Assembly (NCBI GenBank): GCA_049487715.1
Contig: CP150584.1
Span: 310,001-374,000 of the forward strand
Length of the DNA: 64,000 bases
Reading direction: 5' to 3'
From: Pycnococcus provasolii
Taxonomy: Eukaryota; Chlorophyta; Pseudoscourfieldiophyceae; Pseudoscourfieldiales
The notes below the pieces were generated by a model. That model was not told the origin of the DNA, did not search any database, and saw nothing but the letters and a program-made list of their open reading frames with translations. Shown here piece after piece: positions 46,026-57,900 of this stretch. How positions within the stretch are numbered: position 1 is the first letter of the stretch; the number at the start of each line of letters is the position of its first letter. The translations under genes and the position numbers were made by a program.

Positions 46026-46967
46026 ATGGTTGCTTAAAAAGAGCTTGAATCAAAATCAAACCACCTGAAAAAGACGTGTAAAAGACCTGTATCTTAACTA
46101 CCTACTCAAAGTGAAATCTAAATGAAACACAACGGAACGGCACGCAAACACACACCGCAGAACTGTGAAGACAAAAATGAACACTGGCCGGCCACACAAC
46201 ACAAATGTCTCTAAAGGTAGCGAGAGGGCAGATTAAGGGCCGGCCCAATGAAGTGGTGTTGCAAAGATCACTCCCTCCCTCCGCCTGTCCGAGTTCAATC
46301 GCAATCGAACTGGTACCACGGGTAGGTAAGAGCCGTGCAGCCGTGGTGGGTCCCAGGCCGCGCTCTACACCAGTCCCCTCTTCCACCCACAGAGAGGGAG
46401 CTCCGAGAAGAACATATTAGGCCGACATCGGGATCCACCGGGTGGGTGGGCCCCCGGGGGCGTTGTAAGGCCCATTTGATGGCTAAACCAGTTCACTCAT
46501 GGGACCCGACCTAATCGATCGTTGGAACCAAAGAAACACATTTTCCCCCCGGGGGAGGATGGGAAAACAGTTTCCCAATGTTTTCTCTTACAGTATATAA
46601 CCGTTTGCTACAAGCACAAAATAGAACCATATCGCTTCTGCCATCTGCCATTACGCTCTACAGTATTGTGTGACGCCATTGTAAAACCTTAAACCATTTT
46701 CCACTATCGTAAAGGTAGGCAAACTTTGGGGATCCGTTCTTTCACCCAAAAGCCATCCCAGAATCCTCTTCCGGACTTCCGGGGGAGTGCTCCGGCGCCA
46801 TTAGTACTCGTTTCTTTCTCCGATCGATCCAATCGGTGTTTCGGAGGTTCTTGATTTGATGCTCCCGTCTCCACCACCACAGTGGCAGTGGTGGCCACGG
46901 CCATGGCGACAATGACCCGTCTGGCAAGCTCAAGCACCATAATAAGTCGCCTTGGTTGTTCCGTGTG
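46026..46967. promoter_or_regulatory. Divergent intergenic region, 0.94 kb
   Basis: It lies between the type II membrane protein gene and the anchored repeat-protein gene. A TATATAAC sequence lies at about 46591-46598, roughly 370 bases before the downstream start. Short palindromic GC blocks (GGTGGGTGGGCCCCCGGGGG near 46440) are present. Small open frames (for example 46205-46420) have no similarity. A hydrophobic exon for the downstream gene begins at 46968. Confidence 0.4.
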
Positions 46968-49360
46968 ATGTTCTTTGGTGTCGACCTCAAGCTCTTAGTA
47001 TTAGGCGTATTCCTCCTAGGAAACGTCCTGTTCTTCTGCCGCACGCTCTTCTTCGCACCCTCGTCCTCCTTGCAACGCGGATATGGAGGACAGGGTGGAC
47101 ATCCACCACCACATTAAATCATCACCAACAGGCGGGACACATAGGAGGAGGAGGCGGTGCGACAGGGATCTTTGGGGCACCCGCGCAGCGCGTGCAAACG
47201 CACAACATGGCGGCGGGACACGCAAACTTCCAAACGCAGCAAGCCGCGATGGACGCCAACGCGCTATCCGGCGCGTCCGTCAGCAGCGTCGTCGACCTTG
47301 TCGCCACGGGAAGCTTAAGCACAGGCGCGGTCAAACTCGCGGGTGACGTGCTGTCTTCGACGTCGGGACGACTGCTCGTCAGCGCAGGCGCTGTGGGCAT
47401 CGGCACTGGACTCCTCGACCCGGCGGACAAACTCGTCGTCAACGGACCTCTGCGACTCTCGGACGGGGGCACGAAGCCGCAGTGCGATACCAACAGACGA
47501 GGGATGATCTGGCACGAGTTTGGCGACCTGGGAACGGGCGACACCGTCGAGGTGTGCGTAAAGCTTGCCGACGAAAGCTTTTCGTGGCGCCTTGCGGTGA
47601 ACGGCGGCGGCGCCGGGGGCGGAGGCAGCCTCGGCGGAGGTGGATCCGGACCTCTCATCCTCGGCGGAGGCGGCGAAGCTGTGGGTGGTGCGAACGGGCT
47701 CGCGCGCAACTTCCCTGTCGGCAGCGGTGAACGCGTCAACCGCGGCGACGTCGTCACCTTCGTCGAAGGTGAAGTTCGACGAGGATACAACGTGCACTTC
47801 GGCCGACCTGCCGTCTTCGCCCAGGGTGGTGGATCAGCCGGTGGCGGCGGCGCCGCATTCAAGCGGAAAGTCACGCTAGTACCTCTCGATGCATCAACAT
47901 TCGTGCTTGTGCACGGCGGTGGAGGTGCGGGCCAAGGTGCCGCGCAGCTTGGGAGAGTGAGCGGCACGTCGTCGTTCGTCGGCTCCGCGCGAAGTCCCTT
48001 CGGACCACCGCGCCTCGAAGCTCACGCCGCGGTGTCGCTCGGAGATGGCCGTGCGTTTGCTATCGCTTACCTCGATGCCACGAAGGGAAATGCAGGCTTC
48101 GTCGTCGTCGGTGAAGTTGTGGGCGAGGGCGTCGTCGGCTTCGGCGTTCCCGTGCAGTTCGCGCCGGAAGGAGCAAGTTCCGTGGCTCTGGAATACCTGG
48201 GTGGTGGCCGCCTCGTTGTCGCGCACAACCGCTCACCGGCGGCGGCTGACGGTGGCGGTGGTTTGCGGATCAACGCGGTCATCAGCCTTGGCACGTACGA
48301 GGGAGGTAAGACGGTGAAATTCACCAAAGAGCCGACGGAGCTGCCTGGAGAGCTTGATGGCTTCGCCCTCGCTGCGATGGACGCCGAGGGAGGTACAGCT
48401 GGACGATTCGCAATCGCATATCGAAACCTGCGCACCAAGGAGGCGGGTGTGAGACTGTGCGCAATTGTCACCGATCGGCCGGCTTCCCTTGCTCAGGAGG
48501 AGAGCGGTGGCGCGTCGGAGACTGGCGGCGACAGCACCGAAAAGGCAGGTCCTGTTGAGCGTGTTAGCTTCGGTGCGGAGGCGCTTCTGCCGACGAGCGG
48601 GCGTGTGCTAACATACTTGCTCATCACGGCTGTGACGCCGAGCAGGCTTGTGGCTGCATACGCCGATGCGAGGGAGGGCAACCTTTGCATGGTTGACTAC
48701 ACCGGCGGTGTGGCGAGCGTTAGTCAGTCACAAAGGTTCGTGGCGGGCAAACCGCTGAGCCTTAGCATTAGCGCATTCGGCTTTGGTGGTGCACTGGTGG
48801 CATACTACACATCGAATCCCTGGCGCGCCGTCGTACTGCGCGCTGAAGCACGTGGCGTTGGACGTGGCACTGGTGGCAGCGGTTCGACAGTCGGTAAATC
48901 CGCGGGCGCGGTTGTGGGCCTCAAGGCGACCGCCACTTCTAATTCCGCAGCCGCGGCAGCCGCTGCTGGCGCCAAACCAGGCGGCGGCGACGTCGGAAGC
49001 ACGCACGGCGCTCTTGAGCTGTCTGAGTCGATCATATCTCCATACTACTCCACTCACACCGACATTGCGAGTCTGCACGGCATGACGTTCCTCGCGGTGT
49101 ACTACGATGGCAGCAACGGCGATGCCGGCACGTGCACCGTCGGCTCGATTGGCCGTGGCGTTGGCGTGGCGATGACAGACGCGGAGGAAGGCCAGTCTGT
49201 GAGCGTCGTGTTTAGCGGCGTCTCCTCCGGCCACGAGGGTCTTGAGGTGGGCACGTGCTACTTCGCTACCGCGGACGGGAGTCTGACGTCGTCGTCGACG
49301 AGGTACCCTGTTGGGCTAGCGATTTCGAACAGCGAACTCTTGCTCGATAAGTGTTCGTGA
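46968..49360 (+). CDS. Signal-anchored protein with beta-propeller-like repeats (two exons)
   Basis: Proposed structure: exon 1 46968-47094, a GT-AG intron 47095-47144 (50 nt), exon 2 47145-49360; 780 residues. Exon 1 gives a short N-terminus and one strong hydrophobic helix (LKLLVLGVFLLGNVLFF), which exon 2 alone lacks. Near residue 130-150 is VGIGTGLLDPADKLVVNG, a motif common at the start of phage-tail-fibre-like and surface beta-structured proteins, then a Cys-containing segment (CDTNRRGMIWHEFG ... VEVCVKLADESFSWRL). The rest is Gly-rich with about seven repeats of the form FAIAYLDA..GNAG or LVAAYADAREGNLC, suggesting a beta-propeller. It is probably a type II membrane or surface protein. 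The family is not recognised; two divergent Cys pairs may form disulfides. Confidence 0.55.
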
Positions 49361-49602
49361 CCTTCGTGTGTATGTTTGGAGAGTATTATGCGTATCGTAT
49401 TTATGTCTGGAGTAAAAATTTTATTATTGAGAAGTGAGATGTTATTTCGTGAATATGCCATCATGTTAGGTTACAAACTAGAATCGCTCAGGGATTCTGC
49501 TTGATGGCACCGCTGAAAGGGTTGAATGGTGAAAGTGAATGGTGTGAATGAACGACCGCTGCACAGAGTTAAGTACACTTCACTACTGAATAAGGGATCA
49601 GG

Positions 49603-49607
49603 TTACA
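49603..49607 (-). terminator. TGTAA polyadenylation signal of VPS28
   Basis: TTACA on the plus strand, 13 bases past the minus-strand stop at 49620. Confidence 0.4.
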
Positions 49608-49619
49608 AAAGTCGCTCGT

Positions 49620-50267
49620 TTATCGAATGACTGTCATGAACTGGTTGTACGCGCTCTCCAAGTCAAACAGCAGCTGGCGCACCTGCGTTTCGTCGAGCTC
49701 GGCAGACGCGCTCATGCCATTCAACGTGCGAAGCCAAGCCGCACCCTTCTCCTTGCCCTCGAACGTGGGAGGAAGCTGAGGAACCTTGTGCAGGCTTTGC
49801 AAAAGGTCGCTCAGAAGTGGGTACACCTGGTCAACCGCAACCATGTTCAGCTTCAGGCTGTCCATGGCTGTGATGAAGAACTGTACCGTTTCCGCCACCG
49901 TACCCGCGGAGTTCGTGCTGTCTCTGCGCCCCGCCGCACCGTGCTCGAGCGTCGCGGGCATGCCGCTCTCGACGAGTCTTGCGTATCCCGCGGGGCACTC
50001 CATGTTGTACGTCGTCATGAAGCTCTGTATGTCAAACTTTTGGTTTCCTCCTCCTCCTCCGTTGGCACTTTCGAGTGCGCGTCGAAGTGTTTTAAACTGC
50101 GCAATCAACTGTTCGCACGCAGGTTCATAGTCTGCGGGTGTGATGGCACCTCGCACATACGCGAGTTCAAGTTTCTCGCATGTCTTCAAAATCGCAAAGA
50201 GATCTGCCGACGACTCGTAAAAGTCGCGCTCTTTTTTCGTGTGCCACAGCTTCAACTCAGACGCCAT
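49620..50267 (-). CDS. VPS28: VPS28, ESCRT-I subunit
   Basis: A 215-residue protein of normal family length. The N-terminal ESCRT-I core-binding half has LWHTKKERDFYESSADLFAIL and TCEKLELAYVRGAITPADYE, then FDIQSFMTTYNMECPAGYARL. The C-terminal four-helix domain (about 120-215) has TVQFFITAMDSLKLNMVAVDQVYPLLSDLL and ends with LDETQVRQLLFDLESAYNQF. VPS28 links VPS23/VPS37 to ESCRT-II in sorting of ubiquitinated cargo at endosomes. A Gly/Asn insert of about ten residues (GGGGGNQ) separates the two halves. Confidence 0.95.
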   Translation of the reverse strand: MASELKLWHTKKERDFYESSADLFAILKTCEKLELAYVRGAITPADYEPACEQLIAQFKTLRRALESANGGGGGNQKFDIQSFMTTYNMECPAGYARLVESGMPATLEHGAAGRRDSTNSAGTVAETVQFFITAMDSLKLNMVAVDQVYPLLSDLLQSLHKVPQLPPTFEGKEKGAAWLRTLNGMSASAELDETQVRQLLFDLESAYNQFMTVIR

Positions 50268-50314
50268 AGACTAAGCTCTCAAGGGAAAAGTAGACTTACC
50301 TTACCAGGGTCACT

Positions 50315-50351
<37 letters not shown>

Positions 50352-51601
50352 TCCGTCAAAATGCGACAAATGGCGGAATGGCGGAATGAGAAAAAAAACG
50401 CGCACCTGCCCCGGGCCCCCGGGCCCCCGTCTGGGGATCCCTCCTTGCTCCCTAGCTGGAAATGGGTGGGCCCGGTTTGATGCCAGGCAATGGCATGCGC
50501 CAGAAACTGCCGGCGAGCGAGCACTCCGAGCAGGCTCCCGACGAAGAAGGCCCGGCCCGACGTCGGAGAGTTGCGCGGATACTCGTCTACATGGACGAAA
50601 GTATTGTTGAGACTTGAGAGTGAAAAGGTTTTACATAATCGGGCTCTCCTCCTGGTCGACGTGTTGTTGTGCTTTCATATTAATAAGAAGATTCAAGAAA
50701 TTCGCCGTTCATGCGGAGACGTCAGCGCGAGCAGGGAAGAACTACGGCTTCGGCCTATACGCCGCGAATAGCCAAGCGGATCGAGCAAAGAAAGGTTTCC
50801 ACTACTACGACAACGCGGACAAGAATCCGGCCCCGGCTTTTACTGCAGTGGAACGAATCCTGCGTGACTACTTCCCCGACAGCGGCACTAATATGAAAAT
50901 CGCCCTCGTCTTTATGACACTGAATGAAGCGAAGTATAAGAGCATACTTGATACGCTGAATGACCAAGCAGACATGACGTCTGCTTCGCCCCTTTTCCCT
51001 TTCATTCTATTTCAGTAACGTATATTCATCACTTATTGATATTTATCGCGCACATAAGCCTTTAGCTTGCGCTCTCAGGTTCGCGCTGCAGCCTGACACA
51101 TAATAGGGCGTTCGCGGCTCGGTGAACTTTGGCGCGAGTACACCGACCTCGGAGGAGGGCGCGAGCTCCCGCAGCCGAACGATGGTAAGCACCACATCAG
51201 CGCACACCGAGCGCGTATCACGTACAAGCCGGAGGAGGATAATTCCCACAGTCCACTGGTCCACTTCAAAGACTTGAAAGTTGCTCGAGGATGTTGCCTC
51301 CCCATCACAGAGGTGGTCAAGACTCGGCCGGACGCGCACCTCTACACAGGTCACTTTCGACGGAAGGAGATGCCCATCATGGCCCTTTAAAGGTAGAGGT
51401 TGCCTTGCGCATGCATATAGACTATCCACTGTAGACCAGGGAGGTGGTCCATCGCGATCCTCTCCAAGGAGCCTCCCCAACTTTAATTTGTGTGGCTGAG
51501 AATGCTTCCCCCTCCCCTTAAGGGTAGGGGATGGATGCTTCAATCAGGGTGGTTGCGTTCGGGTGGTTCTCCGAGCAGGATAGTGCAAGATACATACATA
51601 T
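50268..51601. other. Intergenic region, 1.33 kb, with possible decayed coding pieces
   Basis: It contains (GAC)n at about 50317-50351 and GC-rich palindromic sequence near 50405-50430. A plus frame at 50614-51018 (NYGFGLYAANS ... FTAVERILRDYFPDSG) and a minus frame at 51043-51543 (FQVFEVDQWTVGIILLRLVRD) read more like protein than the surrounding spacer, but neither has a recognised domain or, for the plus frame, an ATG. They may be remnants of a mobile element or unrecognised exons. Confidence 0.35.
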
Positions 51602-53694
51602 ATGTCCGCCGCCATGGCCGCAGCCGCTGCTCCGTCCCCTGCGGTGGATGCCGTCTCGTCCAATTCTGAAGAAGTATCTGATGTTGTTCTGGACATGAAG
51701 GATACCACCTTGGACTCGGCCTCCGGTTCGAAACCCGCTCAGTTGGTTGTTTCTTCCGTCGTCTCTCGTGTCTCGTTGGCGTGGAGAGATGTCTACTATC
51801 AAGTCGCAATCAACGACAAACAAACGCGAGAAATACGTACGTGCATATCAGGCCGCTTATTAAAATACGTTTGGTTTTTGCCGCACTCTAACCCTCCTCC
51901 CGTAACCAAACCACCTGTTGACGCACTCACACAGTTAAGGGCGTGAACGGAAACGTCGCGCCGGGGCACTTCCTTGCCATCATGGGTCCCAGTGGCTCGG
52001 GAAAGACGTCGCTGCTTAACGTGCTCGCCGGACGCGTGCCCATTGCAAAAGGAGCGCAGCTATCGGGGTCCATCACACTGGACATGAACGGAGAACAGCG
52101 CAGACACGACTCGATTGCAAAGTTCTCCGCGTACGTGGAACAGCACGATGCCCTCTTCGAACTATCCACGACGCGAGAAACGCTCCTGTTTGCGGCGCGA
52201 TTCCGACTGCCCGAGCTCACCCTGAAACAACAGCAAGAGAGAGTGAACGCCATCATCGACGAACTCGGACTGACGGCGTGCGCTGACACGCTCATCGGAT
52301 CAGAGTCGCGCGTGCGCGGCCTGTCTGGCGGGGAACGGAAACGCGTCAGCATAGGCGTCGACCTGCTCCGCAATCCTCCGCTCGTGTTCCTCGACGAGCC
52401 GACGTCTGGACTTGACTCCTTTCAGGCAAACAACGTGATCGAGACGCTGCGTGCGCTCGCGTCCAACGGACACACCGTGCTCACGAGCATCCACCAACCT
52501 CGAAGCAGCATCTACCAGATGATGGACTTGATCGCCCTGCTGAGCAGAGGTCGCTCCGTGTACTTTGGAGAGGCTGGGAAGGCGGTCGCCGGCTACTTCG
52601 ACACGCTTGGCTACGCCGTTCCCGAGAGTTTCAACCCGGCCGACTTCTTCCTCGATACCATCAGCGTGGATACGCGTGGCGAGGATGCGAAGACGACGTC
52701 GGAGGCGCGCGTCGAGTCGATCCTCGATCGGTACGCCGAGCAGGAGAAGAAGACTCTCGCGCCGATCGTGTCGCAGAAGACTTCGAACGACTCCTTGACG
52801 CAAGCGGAGAAGGAAGAGCGAACCACGCCGTTTCACATCGCATTTGGACTGCTGCTGAAGCGGACATGGAGGGAACAGACGCGCGACAAGAACGCGCTCA
52901 TCTTCAAGTTGTGCATGAATTGCTTCTTCAGCGCGATGTTTGGACTGGTGTACCTTCGCATGGTACGAAACCAGCGCAGTTTGCAGGATCGCACAGGAAT
53001 TCTGTTCTTTGGCGCAATGAACCAAGCGTTTGGCAGCTCGATCGGAGTGAGCCAGGTCATTCCTCGCCAGCTTCGCGTCGTGAATCGCGAGCGCGCGAGT
53101 CGGATGTACCGAGTTCTGCCATACTACGTGGCAAATTTCATGGTGAACCTGCCCATCGAGCTTCTTCCGCAGCTTGTATTTGGCAGCATCGTGTACCACA
53201 TGAGTGGGCTCCGCACGGGCGCTTCACACTACATGGTGTATCTCGCCGTGATGATGCTCGAGAATCTGACGGGCATCGCACTTGGCATGGTGCTTAGTTC
53301 GAGCTTTGATAGCGTCGCTATGGCCCCTGAGGTGGCGCCGGCTGTTGTTGTTCTGTTCCTGATGTTCTCGGGATATTTCCTGAACGAGGAGAACATTCCC
53401 ATCTGGTTGGCGCCGCTGAAGTATGCAAGTTTCATTCGATACGCCTTCACGGCGTTGTGTATCAACGAGTTCAAAGACGCAAGCTTCGAATGCGACACTT
53501 CAGCGGGTGCCGTTTGCCTGCAGGGGAATGACTGGCTAAATCGCCTATCGTTTGACCGCACGAGTGTGGGCGAGCAGCTGGGCTATCTGTTGATTGAGCT
53601 TTGCATTTTCCACGCATTTGCGATTTATTTGCTCGTGCGCCGTCGCCCGCAATTCTTGCTGTGTCGCTCGAGCGAAAGCATCAAGGAGGCTTAA
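51602..53694 (+). CDS. ABCG-type half-transporter (one intron)
   Basis: Exon 1 51602-51836, intron 51837-51934 (GTACGT ... CACACAG, 98 nt), exon 2 51935-53694; 664 residues. Splicing restores EILKGVNGNVAPG, the usual start of ABCG nucleotide-binding domains. The domain shows Walker A GPSGSGKTSLLN, the ABC signature LSGGERKRVSIG, Walker B PLVFLDEPTSGLDS and the H-loop TSIHQPRSSIY. The C-terminal membrane domain (nt about 52890-53660) has the expected six helices including VFGSIVYHMSGL and LMFSGYFLNEENIPIWLAPLKY. The reversed order (nucleotide-binding domain first) and single half identify ABCG (white-type) half-transporters, which dimerise and export lipids, sterols or hydrophobic compounds. 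The substrate is not inferable. Confidence 0.93.
51837..51934 (+). other. Intron of the ABCG gene
   Basis: GTACGT donor, CACACAG acceptor, 98 nt. Phase-1 junction joins exon frames to give the conserved ILKGVNG motif. This is the firmest intron in the window. Confidence 0.85.
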
Positions 53695-54903
53695 GTTTTA
53701 GAAAAAAAGAAGAGCATGTAGTTACATGCGAGATTGCTGCGAGAGACAGTCGCGGTAACAACCTCATTTCATTTCATTTCATTTCATTTCATGGAATTAA
53801 TTACGATTATGATTTGATTGATTGCGTCATAATATATATGTATGCATGAATGCCCTTTTTAGGTGTTGAGGATAGCTCACTCACTCGTTCAGTTACGACT
53901 TACGGTTGGTATTTACCTAATAGCTATCGTAGGTCAGGGTAATTCGCCTTCTGTGTGCGTCCCAGGTGGCGCTCGCTGAGACACAGCCTGATCAGGGAAG
54001 TGTGCCGACTGAATGCCATCATCGTCCTGTACTTCATAGTGGTAACTTACCTCTGCAACGCTTCGGGTGGTCGAGACAACCACCAGAGAGACCGGCCTTT
54101 TCCTACCTACCTAGGAAGCCTGCCTGCCCTGCCCTATGGCGCTAGACTAATGTGCCCTGCCAGCCTGCCCTGCCGTTGCCACCCCATGTAAGGTAGTTGA
54201 ACTCGTCAACGTGGCAAGAGACCAGACGTGCTTGCCTGTTTTAAGGTAGAAGTCCCAGGCACCAGGGGAATGAGTGAGTGATCACGTGAATAAATCTGAG
54301 CAACCGGGCGGCCCCTTGCCCAAACGCCTTTCTCTGGGATCCCATCCCCCTCTTTTGCGATCCCCCTATGATTGGGATTTCAGCCGGCCGGATGCCGGAC
54401 GTGGAATCCTCGTCGGACGTGGTGCCACCTGGTTGAATTGTGTTTGGGTTGGGGATCCTCTTAAGGGGGACCCGGCCGCCCCTTCTTTTGACGGACTGGT
54501 GCCCCCTTAAGGTGCCCCCTTGACGGACTTGTCACCGGTGCCCCCTTAAAGTGGACTCGCCATCACGCCATATCACTGTACATATCTGGTTAACCGGTGT
54601 GTGGACTGGTGTGTGTACTTGTAGTGCCAGCTTATTGTGGTGTTTGCTTGTGGTGATAGTTGGTTGGCCGCTTTGTTGCGACATTTGTTGGTATCCTCAT
54701 CTCTCGGTGTGTGTGGTGGTGGTATCCTCAGCTCAGCTCGGCTCGGCTCGGCTCGGCTCGGCTCGGCTCGGCTCGGCTCAGGTCCCATCAACTTCTGCTC
54801 GCTTCGCTTCGCAGGAGTCAGAGGAGTGAGTTAGAGCCTCGACTTTTAGTCTATCAGAGTTGTCGCCAGGAGTCCGGACTTCTTAAGAACCTGAGCTGAT
54901 TTG
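53695..54903. other. Tandem-gene spacer, 1.2 kb, repeat-rich
   Basis: It contains (TTTCA)n at about 53764-53791, CCTGCC-type repeats near 54115-54175, a repeated GGTGCCCCCTT motif at about 54498-54550, and a (GGCTC)n array at 54731-54779. No gene was seen. The first ATG of the following giant gene is at 54904. Confidence 0.5.
54731..54779 (+). repeat. (GGCTC)n microsatellite
   Basis: About nine pentamer units, the first two slightly different. It lies about 125 bases upstream of the giant gene. Confidence 0.9.
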
Positions 54904-57900
54904 ATGACGCAGCTGCTTCGTTTCGCCGTCGCTGTACTCACAGCTACAGTCGCCACGTGCTCGGCGACGCCCACACTCGACTACATCAGGCCGCAGCTCG
55001 GAAGCCTGGAAGGAGGATCGCTCGTCACCATCTATGGAACCAACCTGCTGCCAGCCGATGGCGCGGCGGGGGTCGCCGAAACGCTCAAAGTATTCGTGGG
55101 AACGAGCAAGTGCGACGTCGAGTGGTTCTACACGCCCACGTCGTCCAAAATCATATGCCGAACCCAGCGCTCGCCGAACTTTGAAGGCGACACGATCACG
55201 CAACCAGTCACCGTGAGCGTCGACGGCAGCGCCACAACGTGCACAAATCCGAGGTGCATGTTCCAGTACTCGACGCTCTGGACGCCAGTCATCTTCCGCG
55301 TCGAACCGCAAGTTGCCGCGCCGGGCGCGTACGTGCGTGTGCACCTGAGGAATTGTGCGGACAAGGTAAAGCTCGTCGACCACCTGCTCGTTGGAGGATA
55401 CCCGTGTGCCATCGATAACGACGACAGCGGGTACAGCCTGCCGGCAGGCAAGAGCCGAAATATGTACTCGAGCCCAGGCTCGTTCGGGTACATAACCTGC
55501 CGCCTCCCCCCGAACGTGCCGCTCGGCTTGCACAACGTGACAGTGTCGATGCCGGGCGCGTGCGGCGATAGCTACGACGCCAGATATGCGCGTGCCTTTG
55601 CAAATTACGAAGGAAGTGGACACGTTCTCGTCGCGCCGGGCATCTCGGAGGTTGTGCCAGCCGCCGGAGGAGGACTCCAAATTAGCGGCTCGCACCTAGG
55701 CAACGCCTCGGTGAGCATCCACGGAGGGGCAGGCACGTGCACGAAGTCGTCGACGTCCGCCGCGGGCACCTCGACATCCGCAGCCTGCGCCGATGCGCCG
55801 TCATCACCCACCTCGGCGTTCCACGAGGGTGGTGCAGGTGTCGCAGTCACAGTGTGGACGTGCCACAACACTATGAATACGTTTGCCTCAGGCATGCACA
55901 TGCCTGACTTTCGCGCGTATTTGAAGAATCCGCAGACATACTTTAACGACGCCGCGGGTGCAAGTCTGACGGACTTCGAGCCCACGTGCAAATACGAATG
56001 GAACTCTACCCTTCAAAAGCACTTCTTCGATCGAACTACTGTCAAGGCTAAAAAGCACGAATTTCTGCTGCCGGCGATGCAGCTCGAGAACTTTGACGAA
56101 CAGCTTAGCTTGCTGAGACAGGCGACGCAGAGCGGTTTTGACCAGATGAAATTGATGGCCACGTTTACCGCGTTCCTGCATCCGCCCGCATCGGGTCATG
56201 TTCGCATTCGATTGGCATCAGACGACAGAGGCTACGCTGAACTGCAATCCCCAGGATCGCGCCACTACAGTGGTGAGAATGTTCTCACGTCGCTGGAGAC
56301 ATCGTGGTCAAACTTCAAATACTCTGAATGGGTTCGCGTCGAAAAGGGACAAGCGTACCCACTAACCGTGCTGCTGATGGAGTGGGGTGGTGGTCGTTTC
56401 CTTCGTGTGGGTGCCGATTGGAAATTCGACGCCGCCACCGTGTATCCTTTCCCAAGGAGTGCGGATGGTACACAGCCTGACTCGGCTGACTTTGACGGAA
56501 GGCTAAGCCCAGCAAGCAACAAGCACATATACACGACGTCTGTGGGCGGCGTGACCGCGCTCGCGCCAGTGGCTGATGTCTGGACAGTGGCGCAAGACGA
56601 GACAACCGTGGCAAGTGCGATGTACGCGCTAAGTGCCGATTCGGCTCCGTCAATGCCTAGTGGCGAGGTGCTTTCCATCACGCGAGGCTTCGGAGCGGGC
56701 GATTCGGACGTTTCCGTATTAGTGAATGGCGTGCCGTCAACCACGGGCGTCGCGCCCTTGCTTGCAACGGCTGAAAGTGCTAGCGAGCCGATGACGTCAG
56801 TTGCAGGAAAGACTCAGAGTCAAGATTCGGCCGTTCTATCATTCAATCAAGCGCTCACAAATGTTGAGCTTGTGGGATCCAAATGGCAGAGTCTCAGTGC
56901 GTTGCAGCAGGGAACAATCTCATTCTGGGTGAAAAGCAGTACCGCTTCAAATGGTTATGCGACTCATCTTGTATCAGCTACCGGGTGCGGCGATGGCCTC
57001 GATCCGGCACAGGTGCGAGACCAGTCGCCATTTGCGATCCAGATGAAACGAAGCAAGATAAAGGTTCGTGTGGGAACAGGTTATTGGGATACCGTAGATG
57101 GAGCACAGCTTGATTTGCGTTCGGACGTACCGATCTCTACACGGTCTGGAACGGGAGATGTGTGGCGACACGTCGCGGTGACAAGCCGTGCAGGTCGTAT
57201 CGAGCTGTACATCGACGGTAAGCTAGCTGGATCGACTGCAGAGACTACCGACGATTGGCAATATGCACATTTGGAGGGACGAAGTGCGCCTATGGGGTAC
57301 CAAGGTGGCGATGCATTTCTATATGACATTGCAAGGAAGTATGGCTGCTCGTCGCTCACTTTTGGAGAGTACTACGTGGCGACAGACCGCACGGCATATA
57401 ACTCAAAGTCGCGCTTTCAAGGTATGATGGCAGATGTACGCATTTTTTCGCGAGTCCTCGCACCTGCAGAGGTTGCAGTGCTGGTGGCAGTTCCTTACTA
57501 CGTGAAGCATAACTTTGCCTTGAGCCCAGCTGGAGGCTCCTCTTTGATGCTCACCTTTGTTGACAGTTCTGCACCAACACCGACGACGATGGCGCCGGCA
57601 ACGACGACGATGGCGCCGGCGACGACGACGATGGCGCCGGCGACGACGACGATGGCGACAGCGACGACGACAATGGTGGCGGCGGCGGCGTCGCCGCCTA
57701 CGATCGATACATCGCTGTATGCCAACACAGCGTCGATAACGGCACTCATTCAAATCGACGGCGCAAACATCACGTCCGGCACGCTCGTGGCGTACAATGC
57801 AAGTGGCGCGGTGCGTGGCGTGCAGAACAGTACGACAGTGCCACCATTCGGCGCATACAATGGAACTGCAATGTTCCAGATCATGTTGTATGGCGACACG

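Noticed and set aside
53850-54200. tRNA or small RNA gene in the spacer
   Set aside because: No cloverleaf with consistent A and B box sequence could be built by eye.
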